From Gymnothorax reevesii (taxonomy: Eukaryota; Chordata; Actinopteri; Anguilliformes; Muraenidae): a DNA stretch of 64,000 bases. Where the stretch lies: contig CM056577.1 in assembly GCA_029721435.1 (NCBI GenBank), forward strand, positions 119,656,719-119,720,718. The letters are read 5' to 3'. Positions 22,381 to 34,095 of this stretch are shown here, one piece after another. How positions within the stretch are numbered: the stretch's first letter is position 1; the number at the start of each line of letters is the position of its first letter. The translations under genes and the position numbers were made by a program. A model generated the notes under the pieces. That model saw nothing but the letters and a program-made list of their open reading frames with translations. It was not told where the DNA came from and did not search any database.

Positions 22381-23983
22381 TACAACCCCAATTCTGAAAT
22401 CGTTGGAACAAAGTGTAAATTGTCAAAAAAAAATCAAAACCCAATGACTTTCAAATCACACCAGCCAGTATTTTATTCACAATAGAACAGGGATAACATA
22501 GCAAATGTTGAAGCTGAGAAATTTTACAATTTTATCCACAAGATGAGCTCATTTCAAATTTCATAGCTGCTACAGGTCTAAAAAAAAAGTTGGGACAGGG
22601 GCCTATTTACCATGGTGTAGCATCCCCTCATCTTTTTAACACAGAGTGGAGGCGTCTGGGCATTGAGGAGACAAGTTTCTTAAGTTTAGCAATTGGAATT
22701 TGATCCCACTCTTGTTTAATACTGGCTTCCAGCTGCTGAAAAGTTTTGGGTCTCCTTTGATGGACTTTTTGTTTCATTAGGCGCCAAATTTTCTCAATCG
22801 GTGAATGATCAGGAGTGTGGGCAGGCCAGTTCAGCACATGGACTCTTCTACTACAAAGCCATGCTGTTGTAATAGCTGCAATATGTGGTTTTGCATTGTC
22901 CTGCTGAAATACACAAGGCCTACCCTGGAATAGATGTCGTCTGGAGGGGAGCATATGTTGTTCTAAAACCTTTAGATACCATTAAGCATTCATGGTGCTT
23001 TTAAAAACATGCAAGTGTCCCACACCATATGCATTAATGCATCCCCATACCATCAGAGATGCTGGTGTTTGAACTGAACGCTGATAACAGGTGGGGTGGC
23101 CTTTCTTCTCTTTAGCCCGGAGGACACGACGCTCATGATTTCCATCAAGAATGTCAAATTTGGACTCGTCTGACCACAGGACACTTTGCCACAGTCCATT
23201 TTAAATGAGCCTTGGCCCACAGAACATGATGGCGCTTCTGGATCATGCTCAACAATGGCTTCCTCTTTGCATGATAAAGTTTTAGGTGGCATCTGTGGAT
23301 GGCACGGCGGACTGTGTTTACGGACAGTGGTTTCTTGAAGTATTCCTGGGCCCATTTAGTATTGTCAATGACAGAATCATGCCGGTGAGTGATGCAGTGG
23401 TGTCTGAGGGCCCAAAGATCACGGGCATCCAGTAAAGGTCTTCAGCCTTGTCCCTTATGCACACAGATTTTTCCAGTTTCTCTGAATCTTTTGATGACGT
23501 TATGCACTGTCGAAGATGAGACCTCAAAGCCTTTGCAATTTGATGTTGAGGAACATTGTTTTTAAAGTTTTCCACATTTTTTTATGCAAGCCGTCACAGG
23601 TTGGAGAGCTCCTGGACATCTTTACTTCTGACAGACTCAGCCTCTCTAAGACATCCCTTTTGTAGCCAATCATGTTACACACCTGATACCAGTTAACTTA
23701 ATTACTTGCTAAATGTTCTTTCAGCTGATTCTCTCATAAATTATTAGCGTTTTTCATCCCTTCTTTGCCTGTCTCCCAACTTTTTTGAGACCTGTTGCAG
23801 CCAGAAATTTGAAATAAGCTCATTTTGTGGATACAAATACAAAATGTCTCAGTTTCAACATTTGAAATGTTATCCATGTTCTATTGTAAATAATATATTG
23901 GCTCATGTGATGTGAAAGTCATCGCATTTTGATTTCATTCACATTTTACACCTCGTCCCAACTATTTTGGAATTTGGGTTGTA
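22381..23983 (-). mobile_element. Tc1-like DNA transposon, full length but inactivated
   Basis: The ends are inverted repeats (left tacaaccccaattctgaaat; right, reverse complemented, tacaacccaaattccaaaat), with TA on both sides as expected for Tc1/mariner insertion. The transposase gene on the minus strand is broken into several frames. Length is about 1.6 kb, normal for the family. A 5'-truncated relative lies at 38548-39079. Confidence 0.92.
22628..23575 (-). pseudogene. Tc1-like transposase relic (DD34E)
   Basis: The C-terminal catalytic part (22954-22628) carries QQDNAKPH, the second aspartate, and SPIEKIW, the glutamate, separated by 34 residues; this is the DD34E signature of Tc1 transposases that cut and paste DNA at TA. 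The N-terminal and middle parts fall in other frames (23575-23318 and 23355-23053), so frameshifts and stops disable the gene. It runs opposite to the window's plus strand and has no functional neighbours. Confidence 0.9.
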
Positions 23984-25793
23984 CTTCATTTACTGAGGTT
24001 TTAACCAAGAAAACTAAGCTAGTTAGCTAGTTTTGCAATGCTATGCATGAAGCAATACCAAACAAGACCTCTGGGTTTGCTACATCCTCGCAAGTCTAAC
24101 GTTAGTTTTACCACCACGCCTGAATACGTCATTTATCCACGCCCCAACCAACCAGCCTATTTATTCCGCCTTCATTCAACAATCCTCATCCGTCTCATTC
24201 GACATCCCTCGCTCCCATTCCCCTCTATCCTTCTCTCACTCTATCACTCCGTAGGAACCCCGGGGGACTTGAAGAGCCTTTATGACTCTAAGAAGAGATG
24301 CGACGCCCAACTCGGAGTCTCGTCGCCTGGGACTTTCGGTTATCCTGTACTGATCTCCTACTTGGCTCCACTCTGTCCTCAATCAGGACAAATTCCCATG
24401 CTTATTCAATAAATAAAATATAATTAAACATTATTTTAAGTGTGGTCTTAAATGCATTAACACAAATGCATTTGCAACTGCACTATGTGTATATGCGAGT
24501 GACTACACGGGGCAGATATGCTATGACCAGTGCCTCTGTCAGAACACAAACTCTGTAACTGTGCAATGGATGGTTACCAGTCAAAGAGGATCCCTCGGTC
24601 AAGATGAATGTAATTTTTTGAACAAAAAAGTTGGCTATGAATGAGAAAAAGGACTCCTGTACACATGAACATTAAAAAACAGGAACCCTAGTCATAGTCT
24701 CTCAAAGAAATTACGATTTTACATTCATATGGATTTATGGAAACACAAAGTTATAAAATAGCAATGTAACCAGAAGGAAAGAGCAACATCAGTAATCCAA
24801 CTTGTCTGATCCCTACATGTGTTGTAAACTTGTTAGCCTTTGTAGCAGTGCACAATGCTGAAACCAGTTATAAACCATTACATCACTCATACAAACATCA
24901 TTCTGACAAAGAATTGCAGAAAAGAGTGCATAATGCTGACCATCCTCTCTTGTTAAGAAGGAACCTGGAGATACAGAAGTAAGCTGGGGGCAATGGGGTC
25001 ACATGACCACACAAGTGTGTCATCGCTTCTCCACATTAGCTCAGCGAACAGTCTTGTTTCCTCTGGGGATCGGGCATGAGCGCACTCCTGGAAAACACCC
25101 TAGAATGGTTACCTCCAGTCAGGAGATCGGTAGTGAACTGAGGCGCTTGGATGATCCATCTGAAAATAATACTGTCAGTCAGGAATATTTACCATTTGGT
25201 GCAGACAATTTGAGAGTCAGTGTGTTTCACTTAGCGGCATAGGCAGACACAGAGGTTGACCCTTTTGCATTCAATAATTGGGAGGAAGTGGCTCACTGCC
25301 TGCACAAGTTTGTAAACCACACAAATAATAACTGACAAGCTTGGCGACCTCCTCACGTGATGCCTTTGGAAGCCCTGGACCTTTTCGTTTTTTTTTTTTT
25401 TTTTTGTTTGCGCAAGAGGGTTTGTCTTCTGGTGACGGATGACCGAATAAGGTAGTACACTCGATATTTTATTTAGATTTTGAAGCAGCATATGCTGCCT
25501 TTAATAGGACATCCTTTCCAGGGATGCCGATGCATACTTAAGCAAGACAACAAAAATCTGCATTCTGCATGTAAAACAAAGGCATGGTTGCCAAAGAGGA
25601 GGGTTTGGGTGCTGTAAAAGCCTGCCTGACTTGCTCCCATTAGAGAAGCTAGCACTTTTTGAGACGTAAAATGAGATTAGGAAGACCCTGTACTGTTGTT
25701 AAGTCTAATAACTTGCTTGATGGAAGAATGGGACAAAATATGTGGCAAGACTAAAAACTGAATGAAGTGAATTTCCGTAATTGACGTTACGGT
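23984..25793. other. No gene; copy 2 of a direct repeat at about 24110-24205
   Basis: Apart from the repeat shared with 21706-21805, the stretch holds only chance open frames and a poly-T (about 25388-25406). An AATAAA-type sequence at about 24408-24417 follows the repeat. Confidence 0.5.
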
Positions 25794-25829
25794 AAAACGT
25801 CAAATGGGTACAATGAAAGTTGGGCAAAA

Positions 25830-26552
25830 GTTGCCAGAGACAGGTTTGTTAATGTAACACAGGAAGAGTGCCTAATCAAAATAGATAACTCAAGAGCAAA
25901 TAATGCTCCGAGATGTTTTTTAAAATATTCAGCTCTGGGCAAGGACTTGGCATTACAGCATTGGCATATTTTGAGTTCTGATCCACAGCTACAAAATGAA
26001 TTCAAGGACTTACCCAAGGTAGTGTGCAAACGTCCCCCTAATCTGAGAAAAATGTTGGTAAAATCTGATTTCTGACCCATAAGAAACACTACCTTTCTTG
26101 ATCCTCCATCAGGGAATTATCCTTGTGGCTCTTGTGCTCAGTGTAATTTTTCATACAAATGTTCCACATATACTCACCCAGTTTTAGGAAAAACAATGAA
26201 AATAAAGGGTGTTATACAGTGTTTCACAAAAAATGTGATTTATCTTATTAAATGTCCTTGTGGATTAGCATATGTGGGGAAAACACAAAGGGCACTAAAA
26301 ACAAGGACAGCTGAACACAGGAGTTGCATTCGGACTCAGGACCAGCGTAGCCCGGTGGCACTGCATTTCAGAGAGGCCAACCACCCGGTGGCCTCTCTGA
26401 GATACATTGGCATTGAGCACTTTCAAACTCCTCAAAGAGGAGGTGACACAAATGCCCTCATGCTGAAGAGAGAAAGTTTTTATATTTTCACGCTCCAGAC
26501 TCTCGCACCTAGAGGACTCAATCAAGAATATGATCTTAAACCTTTCCTTTGA
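25830..26552 (+). pseudogene. Penelope-like polyprotein C-terminus: linker plus GIY-YIG endonuclease
   Basis: The readable frame contains a segment around LALQHWHILSSDP and KRPPNLRKMLV, typical of the region after the reverse transcriptase thumb. A cysteine motif follows (NYPCGSCAQC), then the endonuclease: VIYLIKCPCGLAYVGKT, conserved R and EH residues about 10 further on, and a late catalytic glutamate in MLKRESFY. GIY-YIG domains nick target DNA to prime reverse transcription. An in-frame stop at 26073-26075 separates the linker from the endonuclease, and the polymerase is absent, so this copy is dead. The endonuclease part alone (from about 26196) is uninterrupted. Confidence 0.85.
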
Positions 26553-26859
26553 TCACATTTATAACTACATTGGCAGAATATCTTCTTGCTTTTTTAAAGG
26601 TCTTTGATGCTTATATTGTGACGGACATTGGTATCTATGGATATATGTTTCTTTCTACATACAATTTTCACAATGTAGTTAGTGGCTCTACTGCTTTAAT
26701 TGTTTATTGTTTAATTGTTTTTTTTTTGTATCTATACCAATTTGCTCCTTTTGTGTTATATGTTTGAATTTTTATTCTCCTGCCTTATTGGAGGTTATAA
26801 TTAATCATGTCAGCCTATTGGTGGGGATAATATATAAATATGGGCGTGTACCCCACCCC

Positions 26860-26915
26860 CCCCTTTTTGAGAATGCCGACCAGACGAAGATCCAAGTCGA
26901 ATCGAAACGTTGTCA
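26860..26915 (+). ncRNA. Decayed hammerhead-ribozyme-like motif in the Penelope-like 3' region
   Basis: The core-like blocks CAGACGA (26881-26887; functional consensus CTGANGA) and CGAAAC (26903-26908) flank a short imperfect stem-loop (gatcc...gaatc). A gtc follows at 26912-26914. Hammerhead motifs are established in Penelope-like elements. The T-to-A change in the first block would abolish cleavage in this copy. Confidence 0.45.
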
Positions 26916-27833
26916 TTTTATTACTAATAAAGTTTTTTTTGGTGGCTTGGAGTAAGTGTGCAGGCGTCTTCTCCTTTCTTCAAAACGTCAAATGTGCCAC
27001 TGCATTGTTCTCAAAGCAAGACCGGTCAGACAAATTTACAAATCACTGCTCACCGTTTTTGGTTTTAGCAGAGGGTTTCAACCTTTTCTATCTGGGGTTG
27101 TACTACTAATGATAAGCTTCATAACGCAATATCACGGTTCACACCAGTTACAAAGTGCTTCAACACAAACTTAAAAACCATAAAAACAGAAGACAACTCC
27201 AGGAAGTAGAGCAGAGGTACATGAAGGAATAATTTCAAAAGCTAAGAGCATAAAAGCCACAGTTTGGATAAAAGGACAACTCACAAAGGGGGAGAGAAGG
27301 AAAATATCCCCACGGACAGGATCTTGAGCAGAGCTGGGTTTACAAAGAAATACAACAACAAGGGAGATTAAAAAAAAGAGCGATAATAGCAAGAGCTATG
27401 ATGAAAGAGATGGAGGCAGAGAGAGACAGATGGAGGTAAACAGGAAATGCGATTTTCATCAAATAAGCAGACGCATCTCGCCATTCATTTTCATCAATAA
27501 ATCAATTTATTTAAAATAATATGTTACAATTTATTACACTAAGTGACATTATCAAACTTTTTTTTCCTCTAGCGGTGAGTTAGCTATCGCAAATACTGCT
27601 GCGAGACGTCTTTCCTCATTCAAAAACAGGCGTGTTAGTTGGGTGCGACTCAATAGAGAATATGAAATGGACCTTGTAGTTCTATTACGTCTTGCTATAC
27701 AGTTTTACTTTGCCACGGACCCCTCCCCCCACAAAAATACTTTTTTTAAAACATACTTTCAACTGCTGTTTTCATGACATTTATCTGGAATGAACTCAAA
27801 TGAAAAGTTTCCGATGCAGGACACAGAGATTGT

Positions 27834-27867
27834 ACACACACACACACACGCACACACACACACACGC

Positions 27868-27901
<34 letters not shown>
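27834..27901. repeat. CA microsatellite
   Basis: Nearly pure CA dinucleotides with a few cacg interruptions. Confidence 0.95.
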
Positions 27902-27903
<2 letters not shown>

Positions 27904-29489
27904 CAGCATTATAACTATACGGGCATGACCGCTCTCTTTATAAAGACTCGTATTCAGAGCGCATTTCCCCCAAATGCATGACATTCAAAATATTGCTCTT
28001 ACTTGTAAAAACTTTGTGAAATCCACAAACAGAAGACAACAAAATGTATTTGAAAGGCTGCAATGCCTGCACAGTAAAACACAAAATATGGGTGCAAATA
28101 CTGTAAAATTACAGTGACAATCCGCACTTTAATTTAAGGGTAAATGCATATTAAGTGAATAATGTAGGAATTGCAGCTTTTTTTTAAAACGCTGTCACTG
28201 TCCTAAAACCAACACATCTTGAACGAGGAACCATTTGTAGTCTAAGTGAAGCTCAATCAGAAGCTGCGACTCAAGAGGAAAGCGTGACAGACTGGTCTTT
28301 AAAAGCCTTAGCCACTATCACAGTGTTTTTGGGAGGGGCACTGACGCACACAAAAAAAAAAGCTTAAATCGGGGTCTTGCCCGGGTGCAGTGGAGGCTGC
28401 GGTGGCGCAACGCAAGGGAACCGCGAGGCTGTTTTCTCCTGTTGCCATGACGATGGTCCGCCAAGTCGCCGCATTCTACGTGGGAGTCTGGTTTGAGACG
28501 TGTGTGTATAAATGGTACAGATGACCAAACCCAGGGTCCGAGGTGTGCAATGTATTCAGCAGCAAAAATGCCCACACACAGGGAGAGGGAGTCATGTATG
28601 CAAACAGACAAAACACTAAGGGATCATTTTCTAGATGGAACTGCGATTGGACTCGGAGGTGGGGAGGAGGTAAAGTGTCACAATAGTCAAGGCTGCATCC
28701 TCTCTTATTGAGACCTTAGTGTCTCCACAGCTCAACATGACACAGACCAGGTATTCACAGCAAAGGTGGCACTACTCACAGATAAGGGTTCAACTTTGAG
28801 TGATTTCTAGCTTCCGCGTTTAAATCTGCTGGACAAAATCGATATTCTCATGGAAGGAGCAAACTTCTTTTACACTAGCTTTCAGCCTTACAGCTCTCGG
28901 GAGTTCTGGTAGGTTCTCCTTCCCCAAGTCATCCGTATATCCTTCCACTTCTCCTTGGCTGTCTGCTTATCGACTTACTGTCATGGACAGGATCCCTGAA
29001 ATGATCAATTCCCGTTTGCCCCAACAAGTATGTCCATCTGCGGGAACCCTAATAGGGCACCACGCACCCTCTAGCCACATTCGGTGATAAATCTTGACAA
29101 ACACAAAAGATATGCAAGAGCCCTGACCCTGCAAAATGAATGAAAAATCAGCATTTCAAACGCTCACACAGACACACACTCGCAACTGCACACCTGTAAG
29201 GAACAGTCAGGGCTGCACAACCCCGTTTCTAGTGACCAAGCCCTCATTTCAAACATTTGCAATCGGCAACTCATGAAGGTTTGTAGCTCTTGAATGAGGT
29301 GTGCTTGTCCGAGGTTAGAGGTCAGCGCGAAAGAATGGCGGATCTCCTGAGCAGGGTTGAGAAGCCCCGAGTAAGATGAAATGCGGCAACATAGAACACC
29401 GTAAGCAAGACGCACTCCTCAGGAAATACCCAGCACTGAGAAACTTGTCCAGCAAAGCGCATCACACGGACAAAAAGTAGCACAACTTC

Positions 29490-29501
29490 GCCCTCTGGTG
29501 G
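29490..29501 (-). promoter_or_regulatory. CTCF-like site (CCACCAGAGGGC on minus)
   Basis: A full match to the core consensus, in non-repetitive sequence between the two convergent genes. Motif only. Confidence 0.4.
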
Positions 29502-30201
29502 TTACTCCAGGAATTGCAGCCCTACGTGACCAATTTCCATTGTTCCTCTCAAGATACCCTTATGCTAAATGGTGACAAACTCTTATCCAACCACACAACT
29601 GCTCCATCATTTCCATTCCCTCTGATAAGACCCGATCACATTCTCCCCTCAGGCCACGCTACCTCACTCGATTTACAGTCACTTATTTCTGCTTTTTACA
29701 GCAACATAATTTAGCTAAACTACCTCAATAAATACTTTGAGGGAATGTGCGATACCAAAAAAGTAAAAATGTCAGTTGATGAAGAATTACATTTCCCCGC
29801 GTGTTAGTACAGCAAAAAGCGCATCCATTGCAAACTGATTTGTGGAAATGGATTGCAGGCATTTTTTAGTTTTTTTTTTTTTTTTAATGCAGTTAGTTTT
29901 GATTCAAGATATTAGTTTTACACCCCCCCCCCCCCCCCCCTCAATTTCAGGAGTAGTTCTTGCCTTCCAACCTCAATCCCCTACTTTTATCCTCCATCCC
30001 CACATTCAGCCCTGAACTAATTCCACCAGGCTAACAGAATTTCACTTGGTGTCTTTATTTCTGCTCCATCTTCTCCAACGACCCTTTAAGTCTCTCTTGC
30101 CTTTCTTCACTACTCTGTACGACAAGCATATCCAAAAGTTTAAAAAAGTACATATTCACAATGGTCTGGACCAACTGCATCATCAGAGGCCGGTCTCCCT
30201 C

Positions 30202-30291
30202 GACCAATCACACAAGAACCCTACTAACCACTGGCCAATTCCATTTCCTGACCAATCATGTTGCAGGATCGCTCGCTTCTCGGACCAATCA
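30202..30291. promoter_or_regulatory. Cluster of CCAAT boxes
   Basis: GACCAATCA occurs at 30202-30210, 30250-30258 and 30283-30291, and GGCCAATTC at 30233-30241. Four CCAAT motifs in 90 bases resemble an NF-Y-bound promoter. An ATTGG (inverted CCAAT) follows at about 30523-30527. They may alternatively be relics of a small tandem repeat. Confidence 0.3.
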
Positions 30292-30483
30292 CAATTAACA
30301 CACACACACACCAAAAAAAAAAAAAAAACTTCACAAGTCCACGTAGAGTCCAGCCCCTGGAAGCAAAGTGACGTATGGAGGAATTTGACAATTATGAATT
30401 CATTTTAAAACACTTGTAATGATGTTTCACTGCTTTTGTCGCTCATGGATCAGTTCACCAGCAGTTTTTTTTTTTATACATTC

Positions 30484-30668
30484 CGGAGCAGTTCTTTCTC
30501 CCTCTGTAGCGATCTCACTGGGATTGGTTCGTGGATGGTGACTGTTGCGCTGCGGTTGCATTACGTTTGTGTTGCTGACGTGGCGAGTGCGTTTAAGTGG
30601 CGATCTCACTGCCCACATGTCGCCACCCTTTCTGAGCCTCGACTGAAGGAAGATATTCTGTAAGAGGT
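30484..30668 (+). other. Candidate exon with a consensus donor, function unknown
   Basis: A GC-richer block downstream of the CCAAT cluster and of a TATA-like 'ttttatacat' (about 30473-30482) ends in AGAG|gtaagtaa at about 30668, an excellent 5' splice site. The open frame 30436-30663 stops just before the donor and shows no family resemblance, so any transcript would probably be non-coding or untranslated here. This is entirely inferred from signals. Confidence 0.2.
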
Positions 30669-31052
30669 AAGTAAATTTGATCAGTAAAGGATACATAATA
30701 CAGCAATAGTTGCACTGCAAGCGCAATAACAGTACAATAAAATGGACAATACATGCATGTGTGCACCAACAAACAGAATAAAACAGAAAATATTTAAAGC
30801 AAGCCTGGTTTAGCTGGACCCTTGTGTACAAACAACAGATGCGATTAAGCCTTCGGGCGGCTTTCGACGCAAGCCAAAACCTTTAGCGTGGATTTCAGCG
30901 CACAGTTCAGCACTTCATTCCATGCAACGAAATCCCTTTCCACCCAAGCGTGTCGGTGTGCGGTTTTCTGCGCTGACTGACAACCAAACAATAGAGTCCT
31001 AATGTACAAACTAAGAAGGCAGCATTATTTCATGTGTAATGTAATGGTACAG

Positions 31053-31297
31053 AAAAAAAAAGCCAGTGCTAAACTCCGGTTTGTGTAGCATGAAGAGATG
31101 AGGAATATTGTTCCCCCCCCAGATGGGACGCTAGTCCATCGCAGGTTGCCCCCCAGCTCTTAGCCAGGTTTCCCTGACAATTACGCAGGTACCCAATTAT
31201 ACACCTGGGGGGAGTGAGGCACTGGGGGAGTGAAGTGTTTTGCCCAAGAACTTACCACGAAGGCCTTGGCAGGGACATGAACTCAGGAGCTTTTGAT
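31053..31297 (-). mobile_element. tRNA-SINE copy, head-truncated (same family as 61523-61832)
   Basis: On the minus strand it reads 'gggatcaaaagctcctgagttca', then 'ttcttgggcaaaacacttca', 'ggactagcgtcccatc' and 'aaaccggagtttagcactggc', following the order of the copy at 61523-61832. The A-box part of the tRNA-like head is missing. Open frames here arise from the SINE. Confidence 0.75.
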
Positions 31298-31600
31298 CCC
31301 AAAAAAAGCAAAATTATTTCATTCAGCCCTCCCTTCAGCGGTGTTGTTCAGCAGTTTTCAAAGATATCTTTGACAATCATGGATGGATTGCAGACTGACT
31401 TAAATGCCTATGCAACTACACTGTTTACTATGGCGGGCAATACCCCTGGAATCCTCATTGTGATATCCTTATTGACACAAAAACCAGTTTTTGGCACACT
31501 GAACTCAATTCAGTCCATACCGACGGCGTGGAGACGCATGCCTGCAAAGGGTGCCATAGTTACCTGGCCCCTCCCCTAAGGGGCCAGGTTAAGCAATGAT

Positions 31601-31647
<47 letters not shown>

Positions 31648-33228
31648 CTGTCAGTCTGTCTGTCAGCCCGTGGCTGGGGCCAGGTCTGCTATCTCTGATT
31701 GCCTTGTTTTACATAGAATCCACTTTTTAGCGCTGAATTGCGCAAGTTTTGGCTTGCATGAAAAGCAGTCCTTCCTGTGCACACAAGCTTCAAGGTCAGT
31801 CAGTCAGTCACTCAGTAAGGGACAAAGCCGATTCTAGGCCGGCTCAGCAGGGTTAGATAATCTGTATGGCTGGGGTAGACCTACGGTTTGGCAGCAAGTC
31901 GTGCTAGAGCAGCCGCTGGGTGAACACTCCATATGCACAGTTGCTCTTTAGCTTTAACCTTTAAAACAGACCTTTTATCAAAGCTCTGTGGTATTCAATT
32001 ACCATCAGGACAGCCCTGGAGGGGCTCCCCCAATACAGCCAGAGTTCTCCCCAGTGAATGCATTTCTGCAAACGTCATTTTGGAGATTAAGATCTTTGTG
32101 ATGGCCAATAAATCAGAAGCTCCGCGCAAATAAAGATGGCCTCACAAAGGGTGGTTATACGCCCTCATGGCAGCCATGTCGATGGCTTTATTTGACTGAT
32201 AATGGGTGCAAAGCTGATGGCAATATTATCTATAACAAATGCAGTTATTAACCCTCATCAATGGCACAAAACCATGAAAGCAGTAACTAATACAAAAGAT
32301 CTAAAACCAAAGCCGAAGAAGGAAGAAAGAGTTAACTAACAAATACGGTGATACTGTACCATATCATGTAACTATGGACCCACTAAACAATAACGAGAGG
32401 GACACAGCAAAAATTGTATCATGTATAAGAGTAAGCTGTATATAAGCCCTGTATGCTGGCGTACCAAGTTCAGAGCTGCTGCTCCGTGAAAAATTTTCCG
32501 ATCACCACGAAAACACAAGTTTTTTTTTTTTTCTAAAAGCTTCAGAAACCTTCTTAAACAGACAGCAGGGAATTATCTTAATTGTAGAAAGATAGTACCA
32601 TAGGGAACCATTAATCTCTACAAATCAGAAACGGGAATCTCTTCGACAACTTAATCTTCATTTAAGGTCGTGCGACGAAAACTTCCCGTAACTCCTGAAC
32701 TCCGCAGTAATGGCTACATTAACTACTTGACGCCACCCAAAACCACATCATGTGAGCCACACACCTTACATCCCAAATACAGAGCAGTCCTAAAAAAACA
32801 CACTGTAGAAATGGTAGCACAAGAAAACTGAACTTATAAGAATACAAAGTAGGCGAAACCTAGTGACTATACAGGAAGAGCCTGTCCTCTGTTGGCCAGG
32901 CCGGTGTTAAAGTGGGGTACCCTGAATGCTAACAGCACTATAATGTGATTAAAAGCCAAAACGGAGCCTGTTTCTATAAAGCTAAGCCGGGGCCCCTCTC
33001 TCAGGCTCTGAGTGAATCGTGGACTAATATCCCTGTGAAAGCAAATCGATAATGAGGATCTCATCCCCCGACTGTAGTGCTCAGGCTCACAGGCCTGGAT
33101 GCATCTAAGACAGTGGAAAAAAAAGCCCAAAGCCGTTTATGCAGGGCAGTGATTAACCTCAAAGAGGCTCGGCCACAGGAGAAACATCTGTACAGATTTA
33201 AAACCCAGTCGAGAACACTCAGGTTCAA
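31298..33228. other. No gene recognised; TG microsatellite; possible SNX27 3' end
   Basis: (TG)n lies at 31602-31644. On the minus strand the first AATAAA beyond the candidate SNX27 stop is at 32192-32187, which could end a transcript with a 3' UTR of about 1.8 kb. No coding exon was recognised. Confidence 0.4.
31602..31644. repeat. TG microsatellite
   Basis: Uninterrupted TG dinucleotides. Confidence 0.95.
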
Positions 33229-33248
33229 TACACTCACACACTCCTACA

Positions 33249-33295
<47 letters not shown>

Positions 33296-33935
33296 GCATG
33301 CATGCAAGCATGCACACAAATACACGCACAAACAAACACACACATACACACACACGCACGCACAAATACACTCACACACACACGCACGCACGCAAACACA
33401 CACACAAATACACTCACACAAACACACACACACACAAACACGCACAAACCCACACATTTGTGAACACGCCGGTGTTACACTCAAACAGGCAGGCACCTAT
33501 GCACCATATACAATCAAAAAGGTGTGCACCCGCACACTCACACACACAAAGCAACAGACCGATGGAAAAATACAAAACACACAGGGGTGCGCAGACACAC
33601 TCACAAATGCAGAGGAACACACTAATCGCGTGATAAGTCGCAGGCGAGCAGAAACGCATGCATACACATGCGCATTTGCGCGCATGCACAGGTGCACGCA
33701 CAGGAATGCACAACCCGCGTGAACAAACACACAGGTGTGTGCAAAGACACGACACACACACACATGCGTAAACTGCGCACATGTAAAAACACACAGGTGT
33801 GCTCAAACACACTCAAACACGTACAAGTGTCTGCATGTGTGCACACAATCATCCAATCAACCGGGCAGACTCATTTCGAAACACATGACACACACGCACA
33901 CACACATACGAGCTCGCGCCACTGACAAAACACAG

Positions 33936-33966
<31 letters not shown>
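33229..33966. repeat. CA-rich microsatellite region
   Basis: Pure (CA)n at about 33249-33292 and about 33937-33966, with hundreds of bases of degenerate cacacgcacaa-type sequence between them. All long open frames here, on either strand, are translations of this repeat. If the candidate SNX27 exon at 34039-34095 is real, the region lies in its 3' UTR as a TG-rich stretch. Confidence 0.95.
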
Positions 33967-34038
33967 GATTGCGCCACAAACAAAAGCACATGAACGCAAG
34001 ACGCTTCGCCTCAATGTTTGGTTTATGGGGCAGGGGCT

Positions 34039-34095
34039 CTACGCACCGTCTTTACTGCAGTTCTTGTTGTCCTTGTCCGTGGCCTCCTCTTCCAC
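34039..34095 (-). CDS. snx27: Candidate distal last coding exon of SNX27 (18 codons and TAG)
   Basis: On the minus strand, 'cctccctcag' is followed by an open frame of 18 codons, beginning VEEEATDKDNKNC and ending KDGA, then TAG at 34041-34039. The acceptor is good, with a pyrimidine tract. The frame is phase 0, which fits the phase-0 donor of the exon at 46988, so SNX27 would end ...KWRKE then VEEEA.... The tail would be acidic and lysine-rich and different from the mammalian SNX27 tails I remember. The intron would be 12.9 kb. I have no independent proof that it belongs to this gene; it could be the last exon of another minus-strand gene. Confidence 0.45.
   Translation of the reverse strand: MEEEATDKDNKNCSKDGA

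Larger units (their letters stand above)
25807..26981 (+). mobile_element. 5'-truncated Penelope-like element with 13-bp target duplication
   Basis: The direct repeat AAAACGTCAAATG occurs at 25794-25806 and 26982-26994 and brackets the element. The interior encodes the linker and GIY-YIG endonuclease of a Penelope-like retroelement, but the reverse transcriptase core is missing. The 3' region has a TATA-like stretch (tatataaata, 26831-26840) and a hammerhead-like motif, as known for Penelope-like terminal regions. Confidence 0.85.
26995..30201. other. No gene recognised; one CA microsatellite and one CTCF-like motif
   Basis: (CA)n with a few CG interruptions occupies 27834-27901. A C run of about 20 lies at 29922-29941. 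The sequence at 28250-29500 is of mixed composition without recognisable exons. It could be distal 3' UTR of SNX27, but nothing proves it. Confidence 0.5.
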
